Assembly: GCA_025924715.1 (NCBI GenBank)
Contig: JAICHV010000028.1
Span: forward strand, 1 to 49,997
From: Alphaproteobacteria bacterium
GTDB taxonomy: Bacteria; Pseudomonadota; Alphaproteobacteria; Micropepsales; Micropepsaceae
Length of the DNA: 49,997 nucleotides
Direction: 5' to 3'
Positions 37,553-48,746 of the stretch are shown one piece after another. A model generated the notes under the pieces. It was not told the origin of the DNA, did not search any database, and was given only the letters and a program-made list of their open reading frames with translations. Both the position numbers and the translations under genes were made by a program. Within the stretch, counting starts at the first letter, position 1; each line of letters opens with the position of its first letter.

Positions 37553-39775
37553 GTGAGACCTGCCCGCCTAAAGCCGGAAATCCCGCTTTTGCAGCCCCAG
37601 CATCGGGCGGGGGTTTTGCTGCCTTTGCCGCTGGCGGGCGCCTATGATTACAAACTGCCGCCCGGGATAAACGCACCCCGCGGGGCGCTGGTTGCCGCCC
37701 CGCTGGGCAATCGCGAGACTTTGGGGGTGGTATGGGGCAGCGCGGAAGGCACGGTTGGCGATAATCGGCTGAAGATTGCCGAGCCCCTGGACGGCAACCC
37801 CGCTTTGCCGCAGGCTTTGTGCGATTTCATCGATTGGGTGGCCGCCTATACCCTCAATCCGCCGGGGGCCATTCTGGCCATGGCGCTGAGGTCCCGCGGC
37901 GCTTTCGAGCCCGAAGCCCACCGCATTGCTTATGTGAAAGGCGAAATCGTGCCGGCGCGGCTGTCGGAGGCGCGAAAGCGGGTGCTGGCGGTGGCCGAAG
38001 ATGGTCTGGCCCGTTCGGTGGCGGGCCTGGCGGAAGACGCCAATGTTTCACCCGCGGTGGTGCGGGGGCTGATCGCGGCCGGTGCCCTGGTGACCACACA
38101 GCTGCCGGAATTCGCCGCCTTCCCGCCGCCCGATCCGGACTTTGCGGCGCCGCAGTTGAATGCCGACCAGGCGGCGGCAGCGGCAGCGCTGGACGCGGCC
38201 GTTACGGCTGGCAAGTTTTCCGTCCATCTGCTCGATGGCGTCACCGGCTCGGGCAAGACCGAAGTTTATTTTGAAGCGGTGGCGGCAGCGCTGGCGCGGG
38301 GCAAACAAATTTTGATCCTGCTGCCGGAGATCGCGCTGACGGTACAGTTCCTGGAACGCTTCGCGGCGCGTTTCGGGGTGCGGCCGGCGGAATGGCATAG
38401 CGATCTTTCCCAGAAAGAACGCCGCCGCACCTATCGCGCCGTGATGCGGGGCGAGGCGCGGGTCGTGGTGGGGGCGCGCTCGTCGCTGTTCCTGCCCTTT
38501 AGCGAATTGGGGCTGGTGATCGTCGACGAAGAACATGAGCAGGCCTTCAAGCAACAGGACGGCGCCATTTATCACGCCCGCGATATGGCGGTGGTGCGGG
38601 CGAAAAGCGAAGATTGCCCGGTGGTGCTGTCCAGTGCCACGCCGTCGCTGGAGACTTATGTCAACGCGCGCCAGGGCCGTTATCAGCATTTGATGCTATC
38701 CGCGCGGCATGGCGCGGCGGCCATGCCCGATGTGCGGCTGATCGATATGCGGCGTCGGGAATTCGAGGACAACAGCCGCTGGCTGTCGCCGGCCTTGCGG
38801 ATGGCGATGACGGAAACATTGGCCGCCGGCGAACAAGCGATGCTCTTCCTCAACCGGCGGGGTTATGCGCCGCTGACGCTATGCGCCGGATGCGGGCATA
38901 AGCTCACCTGCCCGTCTTGTTCGGCCTGGCTGGTGGAGCATCGCTATCGCAGGCGCCTGGCCTGTCATCAATGCGGCTATGAAATCGCCGCACCGCAAAC
39001 CTGTCCATCTTGCGCGGCGCAAGACAGCTTGATTGCGTGCGGCCCTGGGGTGGAGCGGGTGGCGGAGGAATTTGCCCATTTCTTCCCCGCTGCGCGGTAC
39101 GCCATCGCCTCCTCCGACACCGTGCAGGGCAGCCTGCATAGCGGCCCGGCCGAGATGCAGGGCCCGATCCGCGCCATGGCCAAGGGTGAGATCGATGTGT
39201 TGATAGGCACCCAGATCATGGCCAAGGGGCATCATTTTCCGAATCTCACGTTGGTGGGGGTGATCGATGCCGATCTGGGCGGCAGCGACGGCGATCTGCG
39301 GGCCCGCGAGCGCACCTTTCAATTGCTGCACCAGGTTTCGGGGCGGGCAGGCCGCGCCGAAAAACCCGGCCTGGTGCTGCTGCAGACCCGCAATCCCCAT
39401 GACGCGGTGATGCAAGCCCTGGCGCGCGGCGACCGTGACGGATTTTACGAACAGGAAGGCGATTTGCGCCGCCGCGCGGGGGCGCCGCCCTATGGCCGCC
39501 TCGCCGCGTTGATCGTCTCGGGCTATGACGGCGAAGCGGTGCGCGAGATCGCCCGCGCGCTGGGCAAAGCCGCGCCGCCGGCCAAGGATATTAAAGTCTG
39601 GGGCCCGACCCCGGCCTTCTATGCGCTGCTGCGCGGCCAAACCCGCGAGCGCCTGCTGGTGCAAGCCGGCAAAGGCGTGGATGTGCAGGCTTATCTGAAA
39701 GCCTGGCTCGCGCTGGTAAAAGTCCCGGCGGCGGTGCGGGTAGCCGTAGACGTCGATCCGATCAGTTTTTTTTAG
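37553..39775 (+). CDS. priA: Primosomal protein N' (replication restart helicase PriA)
   Basis: 740 residues if the GTG at 37553 is used; the true start may lie a little downstream. 3' DNA-binding domain (about 20-110), helicase core with Walker A GVTGSGKTEVYFE, the VIVDEEHEQAFKQQDG box (DEEH), then the eight zinc-binding cysteines CAGCGHKLTCPSC and CHQCGYEIAAPQTCPSC, and the second RecA domain with LIGTQIMAKGHHFPNLTLVG and QVSGRAGRAEKPG. Reloads the replisome at collapsed forks. It ends at 39775, convergent with leuC. Full-length, with no odd features. Confidence 0.94.
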   Translation: MRPARLKPEIPLLQPQHRAGVLLPLPLAGAYDYKLPPGINAPRGALVAAPLGNRETLGVVWGSAEGTVGDNRLKIAEPLDGNPALPQALCDFIDWVAAYTLNPPGAILAMALRSRGAFEPEAHRIAYVKGEIVPARLSEARKRVLAVAEDGLARSVAGLAEDANVSPAVVRGLIAAGALVTTQLPEFAAFPPPDPDFAAPQLNADQAAAAAALDAAVTAGKFSVHLLDGVTGSGKTEVYFEAVAAALARGKQILILLPEIALTVQFLERFAARFGVRPAEWHSDLSQKERRRTYRAVMRGEARVVVGARSSLFLPFSELGLVIVDEEHEQAFKQQDGAIYHARDMAVVRAKSEDCPVVLSSATPSLETYVNARQGRYQHLMLSARHGAAAMPDVRLIDMRRREFEDNSRWLSPALRMAMTETLAAGEQAMLFLNRRGYAPLTLCAGCGHKLTCPSCSAWLVEHRYRRRLACHQCGYEIAAPQTCPSCAAQDSLIACGPGVERVAEEFAHFFPAARYAIASSDTVQGSLHSGPAEMQGPIRAMAKGEIDVLIGTQIMAKGHHFPNLTLVGVIDADLGGSDGDLRARERTFQLLHQVSGRAGRAEKPGLVLLQTRNPHDAVMQALARGDRDGFYEQEGDLRRRAGAPPYGRLAALIVSGYDGEAVREIARALGKAAPPAKDIKVWGPTPAFYALLRGQTRERLLVQAGKGVDVQAYLKAWLALVKVPAAVRVAVDVDPISFF

Positions 39776-39781
39776 CGCCGC

Positions 39782-39900
39782 TGTCATCCCGGATGCGATG
39801 CAGCGGCTCGCGGCAGCGAGTTGGTGCATCGCTGGTCCGGGACCCATGGATCCCGGCTCTGCGGCGCACCATTCCATGCTGCGCCGCGCCCGGGATGACA
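39782..39900. repeat. GTCATCCCGG-type dispersed palindrome between priA and leuC
   Basis: TGTCATCCCGG (39782-39792) pairs exactly with CCGGGATGACA (39890-39900), and inner arms such as GGGACCCATGGATCCC fold as well. This wording is a common intergenic repeat in alphaproteobacteria. Located between convergent genes, it can also act as a bidirectional terminator. Confidence 0.65.
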
Positions 39901-39938
39901 ATTGGGCTAACTCTGAGCCCCAAACCCGCCCGCGCCTT

Positions 39939-41339
39939 CTAGCGGAAGGAGCGAATGTCGGTGAGATGCCCAGTAATTGCCGCCGCTGCCGCCATCGCGG
40001 GGGAGACCAGATGCGTGCGGCCGCCACGGCCCTGGCGGCCTTCGAAATTGCGGTTGGAGGTTGAGGCGCAGCGATCGCCGGGGGCGAGCTTGTCGGCATT
40101 CATCGCCAGGCACATCGAGCAGCCCGGATCGCGCCATTCAAAGCCCGCCTCGAGGAAGACCTTGTCCAGGCCTTCTTCTTCGGCCTGATGCTTCACCAGG
40201 CCCGAGCCCGGCACCACGATTGCGTTGACGGTGCTGGCGACCTTGCGGCCCTTGGCGATTTCGGCGGCGGCGCGCAGATCTTCGATCCGGCCATTGGTGC
40301 AGGAGCCGATGAAAACATGATCGACCTTGATGTCGGTCAGCTTCATGTTGGGCGCAAGGCCCATATAATCGAGGGCGCGGGCGGCGGCGGCGCGATGATG
40401 TTCTTCCTTCATCTGCGCCGGATCGGGCACATTGGCGGTGATCGGCAGCGCCTGTTCCGGCGAAGTGCCCCAGGTCACCATCGGCACGATGTCGCGCGCG
40501 TCCAGCGTCACTTCGGCGTCGAATTTCGCGTCCGGGTCCGATTTCAGGGTACGCCAGTAATGCGCCGCCGCTTCGAAAGCGGCGCCTTTGGGCGCGCGGG
40601 GACGGCCCTTGATATAGTCGATGGTGGTGTCGTCGACGGCGATCAAACCGGCGCGGGCGCCGCCTTCGATGGTCAGATTGCACAGGGTCATGCGCCCTTC
40701 CATCGACAGGGCGCGGATCGCATCGCCCGCATATTCGATGACATAGCCGGTGCCGCCGGCGGTGCCGATCTTGGCGATGATGGCCAGCGCGATATCCTTG
40801 GCGGTGACGCCGTCGGGCAGCTTGCCGTTCACGGTCACCCGCATGTTCTTGGAATGCTGCGCCAGCAAGGTCTGGGTCGCCAGCACATGTTCGACTTCCG
40901 AAGTGCCGATGCCGAAGGCCAGTGCGCCAAAGGCGCCATGGGTGGCGGTGTGGCTGTCGCCGCAGACAATGGTGGTGCCGGGCAGGGTCCAGCCCTGTTC
41001 CGGGCCCACGATATGAACGATGCCCTGGCGGATATCGTCCATCGCCAGATATTCGATACCGAAATCGCTTGTGTTCTTTTCCAGGGTCTCGACCTGCTGG
41101 CGGCTTTCCGGCTCGGTGATGCCCTTGTCGCGATCCTTGGTCGGGATGTTGTGGTCGGCCACCGCCAAAGTGAGCTCCGGCCGGCGCACCTTGCGCCCGG
41201 CATTGCGCAGGCCTTCAAAGGCCTGGGGGCTGGTCACTTCGTGGATGAGGTGACGGTCGATATAGAGAATGGGGGTTTCGCCGGGGCGTTGCTCCACCAG
41301 ATGCGCGTCCCAGATCTTGTCGTATAACGTCTTGCCCAT
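39939..41339 (-). CDS. leuC: 3-isopropylmalate dehydratase, large subunit
   Basis: Isomerises 2-isopropylmalate to 3-isopropylmalate in leucine biosynthesis, with LeuD (not seen in this window). 466 residues, normal length. 4Fe-4S cluster cysteines lie in [14 protein letters not shown] and in [34 protein letters not shown] is the aconitase-family box. The start [15 protein letters not shown] is typical. A single-gene unit here, convergent with priA. Confidence 0.95.
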   Translation of the reverse strand: MGKTLYDKIWDAHLVEQRPGETPILYIDRHLIHEVTSPQAFEGLRNAGRKVRRPELTLAVADHNIPTKDRDKGITEPESRQQVETLEKNTSDFGIEYLAMDDIRQGIVHIVGPEQGWTLPGTTIVCGDSHTATHGAFGALAFGIGTSEVEHVLATQTLLAQHSKNMRVTVNGKLPDGVTAKDIALAIIAKIGTAGGTGYVIEYAGDAIRALSMEGRMTLCNLTIEGGARAGLIAVDDTTIDYIKGRPRAPKGAAFEAAAHYWRTLKSDPDAKFDAEVTLDARDIVPMVTWGTSPEQALPITANVPDPAQMKEEHHRAAAARALDYMGLAPNMKLTDIKVDHVFIGSCTNGRIEDLRAAAEIAKGRKVASTVNAIVVPGSGLVKHQAEEEGLDKVFLEAGFEWRDPGCSMCLAMNADKLAPGDRCASTSNRNFEGRQGRGGRTHLVSPAMAAAAAITGHLTDIRSFR

Positions 41340-41453
41340 TACCTTAACCTATTGATCGCGAACGACTTTAATCGGAAAGCCGAAAGTCCTGCGGCGCTCG
41401 GCGCGTCAGGAAGGCGCTTACATATAAGGCGGGGACGAGGAGTTCAACGCTTC

Positions 41454-41648
41454 TCAATGTCCGCTTTGGGAGGCCCAGAGCACGATCATGATGATCACCA
41501 CGGCGATGAATTGGGCCACCACGCGCATACGCATCAGCCGGTTGGACCAGCTGCGCGAGGTCTCGCCGCCTTTATAGAGGGTGAAAAGACCCGCGCATAA
41601 AATCACCACAACCACGGCGAGAGCGACGGCAACAAAAACTTTTCCCAT
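41454..41648 (-). CDS. HIG1-domain twin-transmembrane protein
   Basis: 64 residues, two transmembrane helices (about 5-25 and 43-60) joined by a basic loop. SNRLMRMRVVAQFIAVVIIM matches the HIG1 (hypoxia-induced gene 1) motif SNKLMRxRVxxQ. In mitochondria and alphaproteobacteria such proteins associate with cytochrome oxidase; here that role is inferred. It begins nine bases after the universal stress protein gene, forming a two-gene unit. Confidence 0.85.
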   Translation of the reverse strand: MGKVFVAVALAVVVVILCAGLFTLYKGGETSRSWSNRLMRMRVVAQFIAVVIIMIVLWASQSGH

Positions 41649-41657
41649 GGCTTTCCC

Positions 41658-42131
41658 TTACGCTAAAGCGTCTATCTGGCTTTCCGAAAAATTTCCCGGA
41701 ACGATGGTCACCGGGATGGATTGGACGGCGCTGCCGAACATGGTGACCAGGGGGCCGGGACCCTCCTTGGCCGTGCCCGAGGCCAGCACCAGGATCGAGA
41801 TGTCTTTGTCGTCTTTCAACAATTGCTGCAGGCAATCGGTGGAACGTCCATGCAGGATCACCAGCTCGGGCAGAATCCCGGCCAGCTCGTTCACGGTCTT
41901 GGCGGCCTGATGCAGCAGGGCTTCGGCCTCGGCATGGGCCTCGTCGCGCATGATCTCTTCGACCCCGCGCCATTGCTGGAATTCGCCGGGCGAGGCGGCG
42001 CATAACAAGGTCACCCGCCCATTGGTGTGCTGCGCCCTTCGGGTGGCAAAGCGCAGCGCCACGGCGGATTCGGGTGTCTTGTCGACGACGACCAGGAATT
42101 TGCGGGGATTGCGGGACGGGGCCGGGTTCAT
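41658..42131 (-). CDS. Universal stress protein family protein
   Basis: 157 residues, single Usp domain. FLVVVDKTPESAVALRFATR opens the fold, with the aspartate after the first strand. The later region DISILVLASG, followed by FGSAVQSIPVTIVPG, only partly resembles the ATP-binding G-2x-G-9x-G(S/T) pattern, so nucleotide binding is uncertain. Transcribed ahead of the HIG1-type gene. Confidence 0.82.
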   Translation of the reverse strand: MNPAPSRNPRKFLVVVDKTPESAVALRFATRRAQHTNGRVTLLCAASPGEFQQWRGVEEIMRDEAHAEAEALLHQAAKTVNELAGILPELVILHGRSTDCLQQLLKDDKDISILVLASGTAKEGPGPLVTMFGSAVQSIPVTIVPGNFSESQIDALA

Positions 42132-42163
42132 GGGGGGACAGTAACGGATAGCGCGCGGACTTT

Positions 42164-42257
42164 CACCCTCCCCCTGAGGGGGGAAGAGTGGGTGTTGAGG
42201 CGCTTGCCCCTCCCCGAAATTTGCTCCGCAAATTTCGACCCTCCCTCAAGGGGAGGG
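42164..42257. repeat. Dispersed palindromic element between mutS and the stress-protein gene
   Basis: Outer arms CACCCTCCCC (42164-42173) and GGGGAGGGTG (42248-42257). Inside is the perfect palindrome CGAAATTTGC-TCC-GCAAATTTCG (42215-42237). The combination of a CCCTCCCC arm and a GAAATTTGC palindrome is typical of dispersed intergenic repeats in alphaproteobacteria. It lies downstream of mutS and may stop its transcript. Confidence 0.6.
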
Positions 42258-42287
42258 TGGAGCGAAGCAATTCACCTCGCTACGCCA

Positions 42288-44960
42288 TCAAGAAGAAGGC
42301 AACTTTTTCTTCAAGTCATACAGCACTTCCAGCGCCTCCTTTGGCGACAGAGCGTCGGGCTCAACGGCTTTCAATGCTTCTTCTACTTCATTTCTTTTTT
42401 TGGAATCTGGCGCAACGGCGCCAAAAAGAGGCAGATCGTCGATATGGGCGAGCGGCTGATGGCCTTCGCGGCCCTCTTCCAAGGCGCGCAGCACGTCTTC
42501 GGCCCGCGCCACCACCGCGCCCGGCAAGCCCGCCAGCTTGGCGACATGGATGCCGTAAGAGCGGTCGGCGATGCCCGGCACAACTTCATGCAGGAAGACG
42601 ATGCTGTCGTTCCATTCCTTCACTTTCATGGTGACGCAGGCAAAGGAGCTGAGCCGTTCCGCCAGTGCCGTCATCTCGTGATAATGGGTGGCGAACAAGG
42701 CGCGGCTTTTGTTGGCGTCATGCAGATGTTCCGCCGCCGCCCAGGCGATGGCGAGGCCGTCATAGGTGGCCGTGCCGCGGCCGATCTCATCCAGGATCAC
42801 CAGCGATTTCGCGGTCGCCTGGTTCAGGATCGCGGCGGTCTCCACCATCTCGACCATGAAAGTGGAACGTCCGGCGGCCAGATCGTCGCCGGCGCCGACG
42901 CGGCTGAACAGCCGGTCGACAATGCCGATATGGGCGGCTTCCGCCGGCACGAAACTGCCCATTTGCGCCAGGATGGCGATCAGCGCGTTCTGGCGCAGGA
43001 AAGTGGATTTGCCCGCCATATTGGGCCCCGTGACCAGCCATAGCCGCCCCTTGGCGGACGGCGACAGATCGCAATCATTGGGCACAAAGCCGCGCGCATT
43101 GTCGGCAAGCAGGGCGGCTTCCACCACCGGATGACGGCCGCGCGAAATCTTGAAGCCCAATCCATTGTCCATGCTGGGGCGCACATAGCGGGCCGCCACG
43201 GCCAATTCCCCCAGCGCCACCGCCACATCGATCAGGGCCAGGGCACAGGCGATATCCGACAAAGCCTCGCCATGTTCCAGTGCCAGCGCGGTCATCTCGT
43301 CGAAGAGATTTTTTTCCAGCGCCAGAGCGGTGTCGCCGGCTTCGGCGATGCGGCTGGCCAGGCCCGCGAGTTCATCGGTGGAAAACCGCGCCGCGCCGGC
43401 CATGGTCTGGCGATGGCGGAACAGATCCTTGTTGCCCATCAGCTTGTCGGCATGGGCGCCGGTGACTTCGATGAAATAGCCCAGCACGCCGTTGTGCTTG
43501 ATCTTCAGCCCCGCGACGCCGCTGTCCTGGCGGTATTTGCCTTCCAGCCCCGCGATGATGCGGCGGGATTCATCGCGCAGCGCGCGCGCCTCGTCGAGCG
43601 GGGCATGCACGCCGCCGCGGATGAAGCCGCCGTCGCGGACAAAAAAGCCGGGCTCCTCCACCAGCAGCAAATCCAGCCGGTCAGCGAGCTGCGATGCCGC
43701 TGCAAGCCCGCGCGTTATCGCCTCACTCGCACCGGCGATTTCGCCGCGCGGCGCGATGTTCGCCAGCCGATCACGCAATTGCCGCGCGGCTTTGATGGCA
43801 TCGCGCAGATTGGCCAGATCGCGCGGGCCGCCCCGGCCCACCGCCAGCCGCGCCAAAGCACGCGACAGATCGGGGCTGGCGCGCAGATGCTCACGCAAGC
43901 CCCGCCGCAATTCGGACTCGCCGGCGAACAATTCCACGGCGTCATGACGCGCGATGATGGCCGCCACATCGGTCAAGGGCGCCGCCAGCCGCGCCGCCAA
44001 TTCGCGCGCCCCCGCCGCCGTCACTGTGCGGTCGATGCCGGCGAGCAGGCTGCCGCTGCGTGCGCCGGAAAGGGTTTGGGTCAATTCCAGATTGCGCCGC
44101 GTCGCCGCGTCGATCGCCATGAAATGGCGCGGACTGACGCGCGCCAGACGCTGCAGCGCCACCTTGCGGCCCTTTTGCGTCAAATCGAGATAGGCGATCA
44201 GGGCGCCGGCCGCCGACAATTCGGCGCGTGAGAAATTGCCCAGCCCTTCCAGCGACAACAAACCGTAATGCGTCTTCAAGGCGCGTTCGCCGCCGGCGGA
44301 GTCAAAGCGCGAGGTCGGCAAGGGCGTCAGTGCCGGCCCCAGCGCCTTGAGCAAATCCGCCAGCGCCTCATCCGCCAGCAAACCATCCGGCGCCAGCAGC
44401 TCGCGCGGCGCCAGCCGGGCCAGTTCGGGACCGATCTCGTTTGCCTTCAGTCCCGTCACCGAAAACTGCCCGGTCGACATGTCGGCGGCGGCAATGGCGA
44501 AGTCGCTGCCCGACCTGCCCAGCGCGGCCAGAAGATTGGAGCTGCGGGCCTCCAGCAGGGCGTCTTCGGTCAGGGTGCCCGGGGTGACCAGGCGGACCAC
44601 CTCGCGCCGGACCACCGCCTTGGCGCCGCGCTTTTTTGTCTCAGCGGGGTCTTCGATCTGCTCGCAGACCGCTACCCGAAAGCCCTTGCGGATCAGCTTT
44701 TCCAGATAGGCCTCGGCGGCATGGACCGGAACGCCGCACATCGGGATATCTTCGCCCAGATGCTTGCCCCGCTTGGTCAGGGCGATGTCCAAGGCCTCGG
44801 CCGCTTTTGCTGCATCTGCGAAAAAGAGCTCATAAAAATCGCCCATCCGGTAAAACAGCAGGTACTGTTCATGCGCCTGCTTGATGGATAGGTATTGCGC
44901 CATCATCGGGGTGGCATCGGCCGCCCCGAACAGGCTGTGGGATTGCGCAGGCTCGCTCAT
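42288..44960 (-). CDS. mutS: DNA mismatch repair protein MutS
   Basis: 890 residues, all domains present. The mismatch-recognition domain carries the F-x-E motif in [11 protein letters not shown] (near residue 41). The connector, lever and clamp regions follow. The ATPase has Walker [16 protein letters not shown], Walker [18 protein letters not shown] and the [14 protein letters not shown] box ([14 protein letters not shown]). Ends with the DLKKKLPSS tail. Recognises mismatches and recruits MutL. Divergent from maeB with an 85-base gap. Confidence 0.96.
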   Translation of the reverse strand: MSEPAQSHSLFGAADATPMMAQYLSIKQAHEQYLLFYRMGDFYELFFADAAKAAEALDIALTKRGKHLGEDIPMCGVPVHAAEAYLEKLIRKGFRVAVCEQIEDPAETKKRGAKAVVRREVVRLVTPGTLTEDALLEARSSNLLAALGRSGSDFAIAAADMSTGQFSVTGLKANEIGPELARLAPRELLAPDGLLADEALADLLKALGPALTPLPTSRFDSAGGERALKTHYGLLSLEGLGNFSRAELSAAGALIAYLDLTQKGRKVALQRLARVSPRHFMAIDAATRRNLELTQTLSGARSGSLLAGIDRTVTAAGARELAARLAAPLTDVAAIIARHDAVELFAGESELRRGLREHLRASPDLSRALARLAVGRGGPRDLANLRDAIKAARQLRDRLANIAPRGEIAGASEAITRGLAAASQLADRLDLLLVEEPGFFVRDGGFIRGGVHAPLDEARALRDESRRIIAGLEGKYRQDSGVAGLKIKHNGVLGYFIEVTGAHADKLMGNKDLFRHRQTMAGAARFSTDELAGLASRIAEAGDTALALEKNLFDEMTALALEHGEALSDIACALALIDVAVALGELAVAARYVRPSMDNGLGFKISRGRHPVVEAALLADNARGFVPNDCDLSPSAKGRLWLVTGPNMAGKSTFLRQNALIAILAQMGSFVPAEAAHIGIVDRLFSRVGAGDDLAAGRSTFMVEMVETAAILNQATAKSLVILDEIGRGTATYDGLAIAWAAAEHLHDANKSRALFATHYHEMTALAERLSSFACVTMKVKEWNDSIVFLHEVVPGIADRSYGIHVAKLAGLPGAVVARAEDVLRALEEGREGHQPLAHIDDLPLFGAVAPDSKKRNEVEEALKAVEPDALSPKEALEVLYDLKKKLPSS

Positions 44961-45045
44961 GCGCCAAAGCCTAGCAGACCTCGTTCCGGACTGCCGGGAC
45001 GAAGCCTTTGTTATCTGTGGATTTTTGAAATAACGGACCCCCGAT

Positions 45046-47310
45046 ATGCCCCCGATCGAACGCCCCGCCTTTACCGACGAAGAAGCCCTGGCTTTTCATG
45101 CCGGAAGCAAACCCGGCAAGCTGGAGATCACGCCCACCAAGCCGATGGCGACCCAGCGCGATCTGTCGCTGGCCTATTCGCCGGGGGTCGCGGTTCCGGT
45201 GCGGGCGATCGCGGAAAATCCGGACCTTGCCTATGACTATACCAACCGCGGCAATCTGGTGGCGGTGATCTCCAACGGCACCGCCAGTCTGGGCCTGGGG
45301 GATCTGGGCGCACTGGCCTCCAAGCCGGTGATGGAAGGCAAGGCTGTGCTGTTCAAGCTCTTCGCCGACGTCAATTCCATCGACCTGGAATTCGACACCA
45401 AGGATGTCGATCAGTTCATCAATGCGGTGCGCTATCTCGGCCCCTCTTTCGGCGGCATCAATCTGGAAGACATCAAGGCGCCCGATTGCTTCGTGATCGA
45501 AGAACGCTTGCGCGAGATGATGGACATTCCGGTGTTCCACGATGATCAGCACGGCACCGCCATCATCTCGGCCGCCGGCATCATCAATGCCGCACATCTG
45601 ACCGGGCGGCGGCTGGAAGATTTGAAAGTGGTGGTCAATGGCGCCGGCGCGGCGGGCATCGCCTGTCTGGAGCTGATCAAATCCATGGGCGTGCGCAATG
45701 AGAATGTGCTGCTCTGCGACACCAAGGGCGTGGTTTATCGCGGGCGCACCAGCGGCATGAACCAGTGGAAAAGTGCCCATGCGGTGGAAACCGACAAGCG
45801 CAGCCTGGAAGAAGCCCTGGTCGGCTGCGATGTCTTCCTGGGTCTTTCGGCCAAAGGCGCGGTGACGCAGAACATGGTCAAGACCATGGCCAAGGCGCCG
45901 ATAATCTTCGCCATGGCCAATCCCGATCCCGAGATCACGCCGGAAGACGCCAAAGCGGTGCGGCCCGATGCCATCGTCGCCACCGGGCGCAGCGATTATC
46001 CCAACCAGGTCAACAATGTGCTGGGCTTTCCTTATATCTTCCGCGGCGCTCTGGACGTGCGCGCCAGCACCATCAATGAGGCGATGAAGATCGCCGCCGC
46101 CGAGGCCATTGCCGCTTTGGCGCGCGAGGACGTGCCCGACGAAGTCGCATCCGCCTATCGCGGAGCGCGACCGGTTTATGGGCCCGATTACATCATCCCT
46201 TCGCCTTTCGATCCGCGTTTGATTTCGCGCGTTTCGGCGGCGGTGGCGGAAGCGGCGATCAAGAGCGGCGTGGCGCGGCGCCAGATCAAGGATATGGCCG
46301 CCTATGCCTATGAATTGTCGGCGCGGCTGGACCCCAGCGCCGGGCTGTTCCAGATGGTGACGGCCGCGGTGCGCGCCAAGCCCAAGCGGGTGGTGTTTGC
46401 CGAAGGCGAAGAGGAATCGGTGATCCGCGCCGCCGCCGCTTTCCAAAATTCCGGCCTGGGCAAGGCGCTGCTGGTGGGCCGCGCCGACCAGATTCGCGCC
46501 GGACTGAAGCGGTTCGGGATCGACGAGGACGCGCTGGAAATCCGCGCGCCGCATTCGGCCCAGGACGCCAGCGCCTATATCGACGCGCTGTACAAGCGCA
46601 TCCAGCGCCGCGGCGGCTTGCACCGCGATGCCGTGCGCATGGTCACCAATGACCGCAACATCTATGCGGCATCGATGCTGATGGCGGGCGAAGCCGATGC
46701 CATGGTTACGGGCGTCACCCGCAATTATTCCGCCGCGCTTAACGAAGTGCGCACCGTGATCGATCCGCCGCGCGGGTTGCAGCCCATCGGCATGCAAGTG
46801 ATCTTCGCCAAGGGCCGGGTCATCCTGGTGGCGGACACCTCCGTCACCGAAATGCCCACGGCGGAACAATTGGCCGATATCGCAATGCAGGCGGCGGCGA
46901 CGGCGAAGCGCTTCGGCTTTCCCCCGCGCGTGGCATTGTTGGCGTCATCGACCTTCGGCTTTCCCCGTTCCGAGCGCAGCGAGCGCATCATCGAGGCGGT
47001 GCAGATTCTGGAAAATCGCGGCGTCGATTTCGAATATGACGGCGAATTGGCGGTGGATGTGGCACTGGATCGGGCCAAGCTGGACCTTTATCCCTTTGCC
47101 CGCCTCACCGATACCGCCAATGTGCTGATCATGCCGGCGGTGCATTCGGCTTCGATCTCGACCAAGCTGCTGCAGCAGTTGAGCGGGGTGAGCGTGATGG
47201 GGCCCCTGCTGGTGGGGCTGGAGAAATCGGTGCAGATCGCCCCCCTGGGCGCCAAGATGAGCGAGATCTACAACGCCGCCATCATCGCGGCGTATGACAT
47301 CAACAATTGA
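45046..47310 (+). CDS. maeB: NADP-dependent malic enzyme fused to a phosphotransacetylase-like domain
   Basis: Oxidative decarboxylation of malate to pyruvate with NADPH production. 754 residues. Malic N-terminal domain with the catalytic tyrosine in [12 protein letters not shown], then the metal/substrate region [13 protein letters not shown], the Rossmann motif [15 protein letters not shown], and [10 protein letters not shown]. From about residue 430 a phosphotransacetylase-type domain follows ([16 protein letters not shown] ... [13 protein letters not shown]). The fused form is the rule in proteobacterial MaeB; the C-terminal part is usually regulatory (acetyl-CoA). The stop overlaps the start of the M20 peptidase gene. 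Confidence 0.95.
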   Translation: MPPIERPAFTDEEALAFHAGSKPGKLEITPTKPMATQRDLSLAYSPGVAVPVRAIAENPDLAYDYTNRGNLVAVISNGTASLGLGDLGALASKPVMEGKAVLFKLFADVNSIDLEFDTKDVDQFINAVRYLGPSFGGINLEDIKAPDCFVIEERLREMMDIPVFHDDQHGTAIISAAGIINAAHLTGRRLEDLKVVVNGAGAAGIACLELIKSMGVRNENVLLCDTKGVVYRGRTSGMNQWKSAHAVETDKRSLEEALVGCDVFLGLSAKGAVTQNMVKTMAKAPIIFAMANPDPEITPEDAKAVRPDAIVATGRSDYPNQVNNVLGFPYIFRGALDVRASTINEAMKIAAAEAIAALAREDVPDEVASAYRGARPVYGPDYIIPSPFDPRLISRVSAAVAEAAIKSGVARRQIKDMAAYAYELSARLDPSAGLFQMVTAAVRAKPKRVVFAEGEEESVIRAAAAFQNSGLGKALLVGRADQIRAGLKRFGIDEDALEIRAPHSAQDASAYIDALYKRIQRRGGLHRDAVRMVTNDRNIYAASMLMAGEADAMVTGVTRNYSAALNEVRTVIDPPRGLQPIGMQVIFAKGRVILVADTSVTEMPTAEQLADIAMQAAATAKRFGFPPRVALLASSTFGFPRSERSERIIEAVQILENRGVDFEYDGELAVDVALDRAKLDLYPFARLTDTANVLIMPAVHSASISTKLLQQLSGVSVMGPLLVGLEKSVQIAPLGAKMSEIYNAAIIAAYDINN

Positions 47311-48746
47311 TGTCAGCGGATGCGTTCATCGACGAGCTGTGGGAACGGCAGATCGTTCCCACGCTCTGCGATTATATCCGCATTCCCAACAAGAGCCCGG
47401 CTTTCGATCCCGCTTGGCAGGCGAACGGTCATATGGACCGCGGGGTTTCGCTGTTCGAGACCTGGGCGCGGGGCAAACTGAAAAGCCTGCCCGGTTCGAC
47501 CTTGGAAGTGCTGCGGCTGGCAGATCGCACGCCGCTGATCTTCATTGAGGTGCCGGGCGGAGCATCGGCGCGAGCCGGAGCGACCAAACAAAATGCCGAC
47601 AGTACCGTTCTGATGTATGGCCATCTCGACAAGCAGCCGGAGATGACCGGCTGGTCGGAAGGGCTGGGGCCTTGGGAGCCGGTGCGGCGGGGCGATAAAT
47701 TATTCGGCCGCGGCGGCGCCGATGACGGCTATGCCATGTTCGCCGGGCTGTCGGCGCTGCTGGCGCTGAAAGAACAAAATATCGCCCATGCCCGGGTGGT
47801 GATGGTGATCGAGGCTTCCGAAGAATCCGGCTCGCCCGACTTGCCCTTCTATATCGAGCATCTGTCGGCGCGTATCGGCACGCCCGATCTGGTGGTGTGC
47901 CTGGATTCCGGCTGCGGCAATTACGATCAACTCTGGCTGACCACGTCCTTGCGCGGCATGGTGATGGGCAATTTGACGGTACGCGTGCTGAACGAAGGCG
48001 TGCATTCCGGCGCCGCCAGCGGCATCGTGCCATCGTCCTTCCGCATCCTGCGCGCCCTGCTGTCCCGCATCGAGGACGAAGCCACCGGACGCATGACGCT
48101 GCCGCAACTGTTCGCCGATATTCCGGCCGACCGCCGGCGCCAGGCGCAGGAAGCCGCCGACATTCTGGGCGACACGGTGCACACCGAATTGCCGTTCGCC
48201 GCCCCCACCTTGCCCATGGGGGACAATGACGCCGAATTGATTCTGGAAAAAACCTGGCGTCCGCAATTGGCGGTCACGGCGATGGAAGGTTACCCCCTGC
48301 CGCGCGACGGCGGCAATGTGCTGCTTCCCTTTAGCACCGCGAAATTGTCGCTGCGCCTGCCTCCAACTTGTTCCGCCGACGAGGCGCGCGCCGCGGTGAA
48401 ACAGGCGCTGGAACGCGATCCGCCTTATCAGGCGCAAGTCAGTTTCGACTCGCCGCGCGGCGAAACCGGCTGGAATGCGCCCAGCCTGGCGCCTTGGCTG
48501 GAAGCGGCGCTGAACAAGGCCAGCCTGTCGGTGTTCGGCAAGCCGGTGGCCTTTCAAGGCGAAGGCGGCTCCATCCCCTTCATGGCCATGCTGGGCAAGA
48601 AATTTCCCCAGACGCAATTCGTCGTCACCGGCGTTTTGGGGCCGCATTCCAACGCCCATGGCCCCAACGAATTCCTGCATTTGCCGACGGCGAAGAAAAT
48701 CTCGGCCTGTATTGCATCAATTTTGACGGACCACGCCGCGCAATGA
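47310..48746 (+). CDS. M20 family metallopeptidase (dipeptidase-like)
   Basis: 478 residues from the ATG at 47310, which overlaps the maeB stop (TGATG). Zinc ligands and catalytic residues are visible: MYGHLDKQPEM (H and D), GRGGADDGYAMFA (bridging D), VIEASEESGSPDL (catalytic EE), VCLDSGCGNYDQ, and a C-terminal histidine in LGPHSNAHGPNEF. A dimerisation insert (LNEGVHSGAASG) carries a conserved histidine. It resembles the CNDP/DUG1 dipeptidase branch more than ArgE or DapE. Substrate unknown. The stop overlaps the TspO start. Confidence 0.9.
   Translation: MSADAFIDELWERQIVPTLCDYIRIPNKSPAFDPAWQANGHMDRGVSLFETWARGKLKSLPGSTLEVLRLADRTPLIFIEVPGGASARAGATKQNADSTVLMYGHLDKQPEMTGWSEGLGPWEPVRRGDKLFGRGGADDGYAMFAGLSALLALKEQNIAHARVVMVIEASEESGSPDLPFYIEHLSARIGTPDLVVCLDSGCGNYDQLWLTTSLRGMVMGNLTVRVLNEGVHSGAASGIVPSSFRILRALLSRIEDEATGRMTLPQLFADIPADRRRQAQEAADILGDTVHTELPFAAPTLPMGDNDAELILEKTWRPQLAVTAMEGYPLPRDGGNVLLPFSTAKLSLRLPPTCSADEARAAVKQALERDPPYQAQVSFDSPRGETGWNAPSLAPWLEAALNKASLSVFGKPVAFQGEGGSIPFMAMLGKKFPQTQFVVTGVLGPHSNAHGPNEFLHLPTAKKISACIASILTDHAAQ

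Noticed and set aside
44971..46869. 632-residue open frame on the minus strand
   Set aside because: Antisense to maeB, whose malic-enzyme motifs are unmistakable. The antisense product has the low-complexity R/G/H/D composition of shadow frames.
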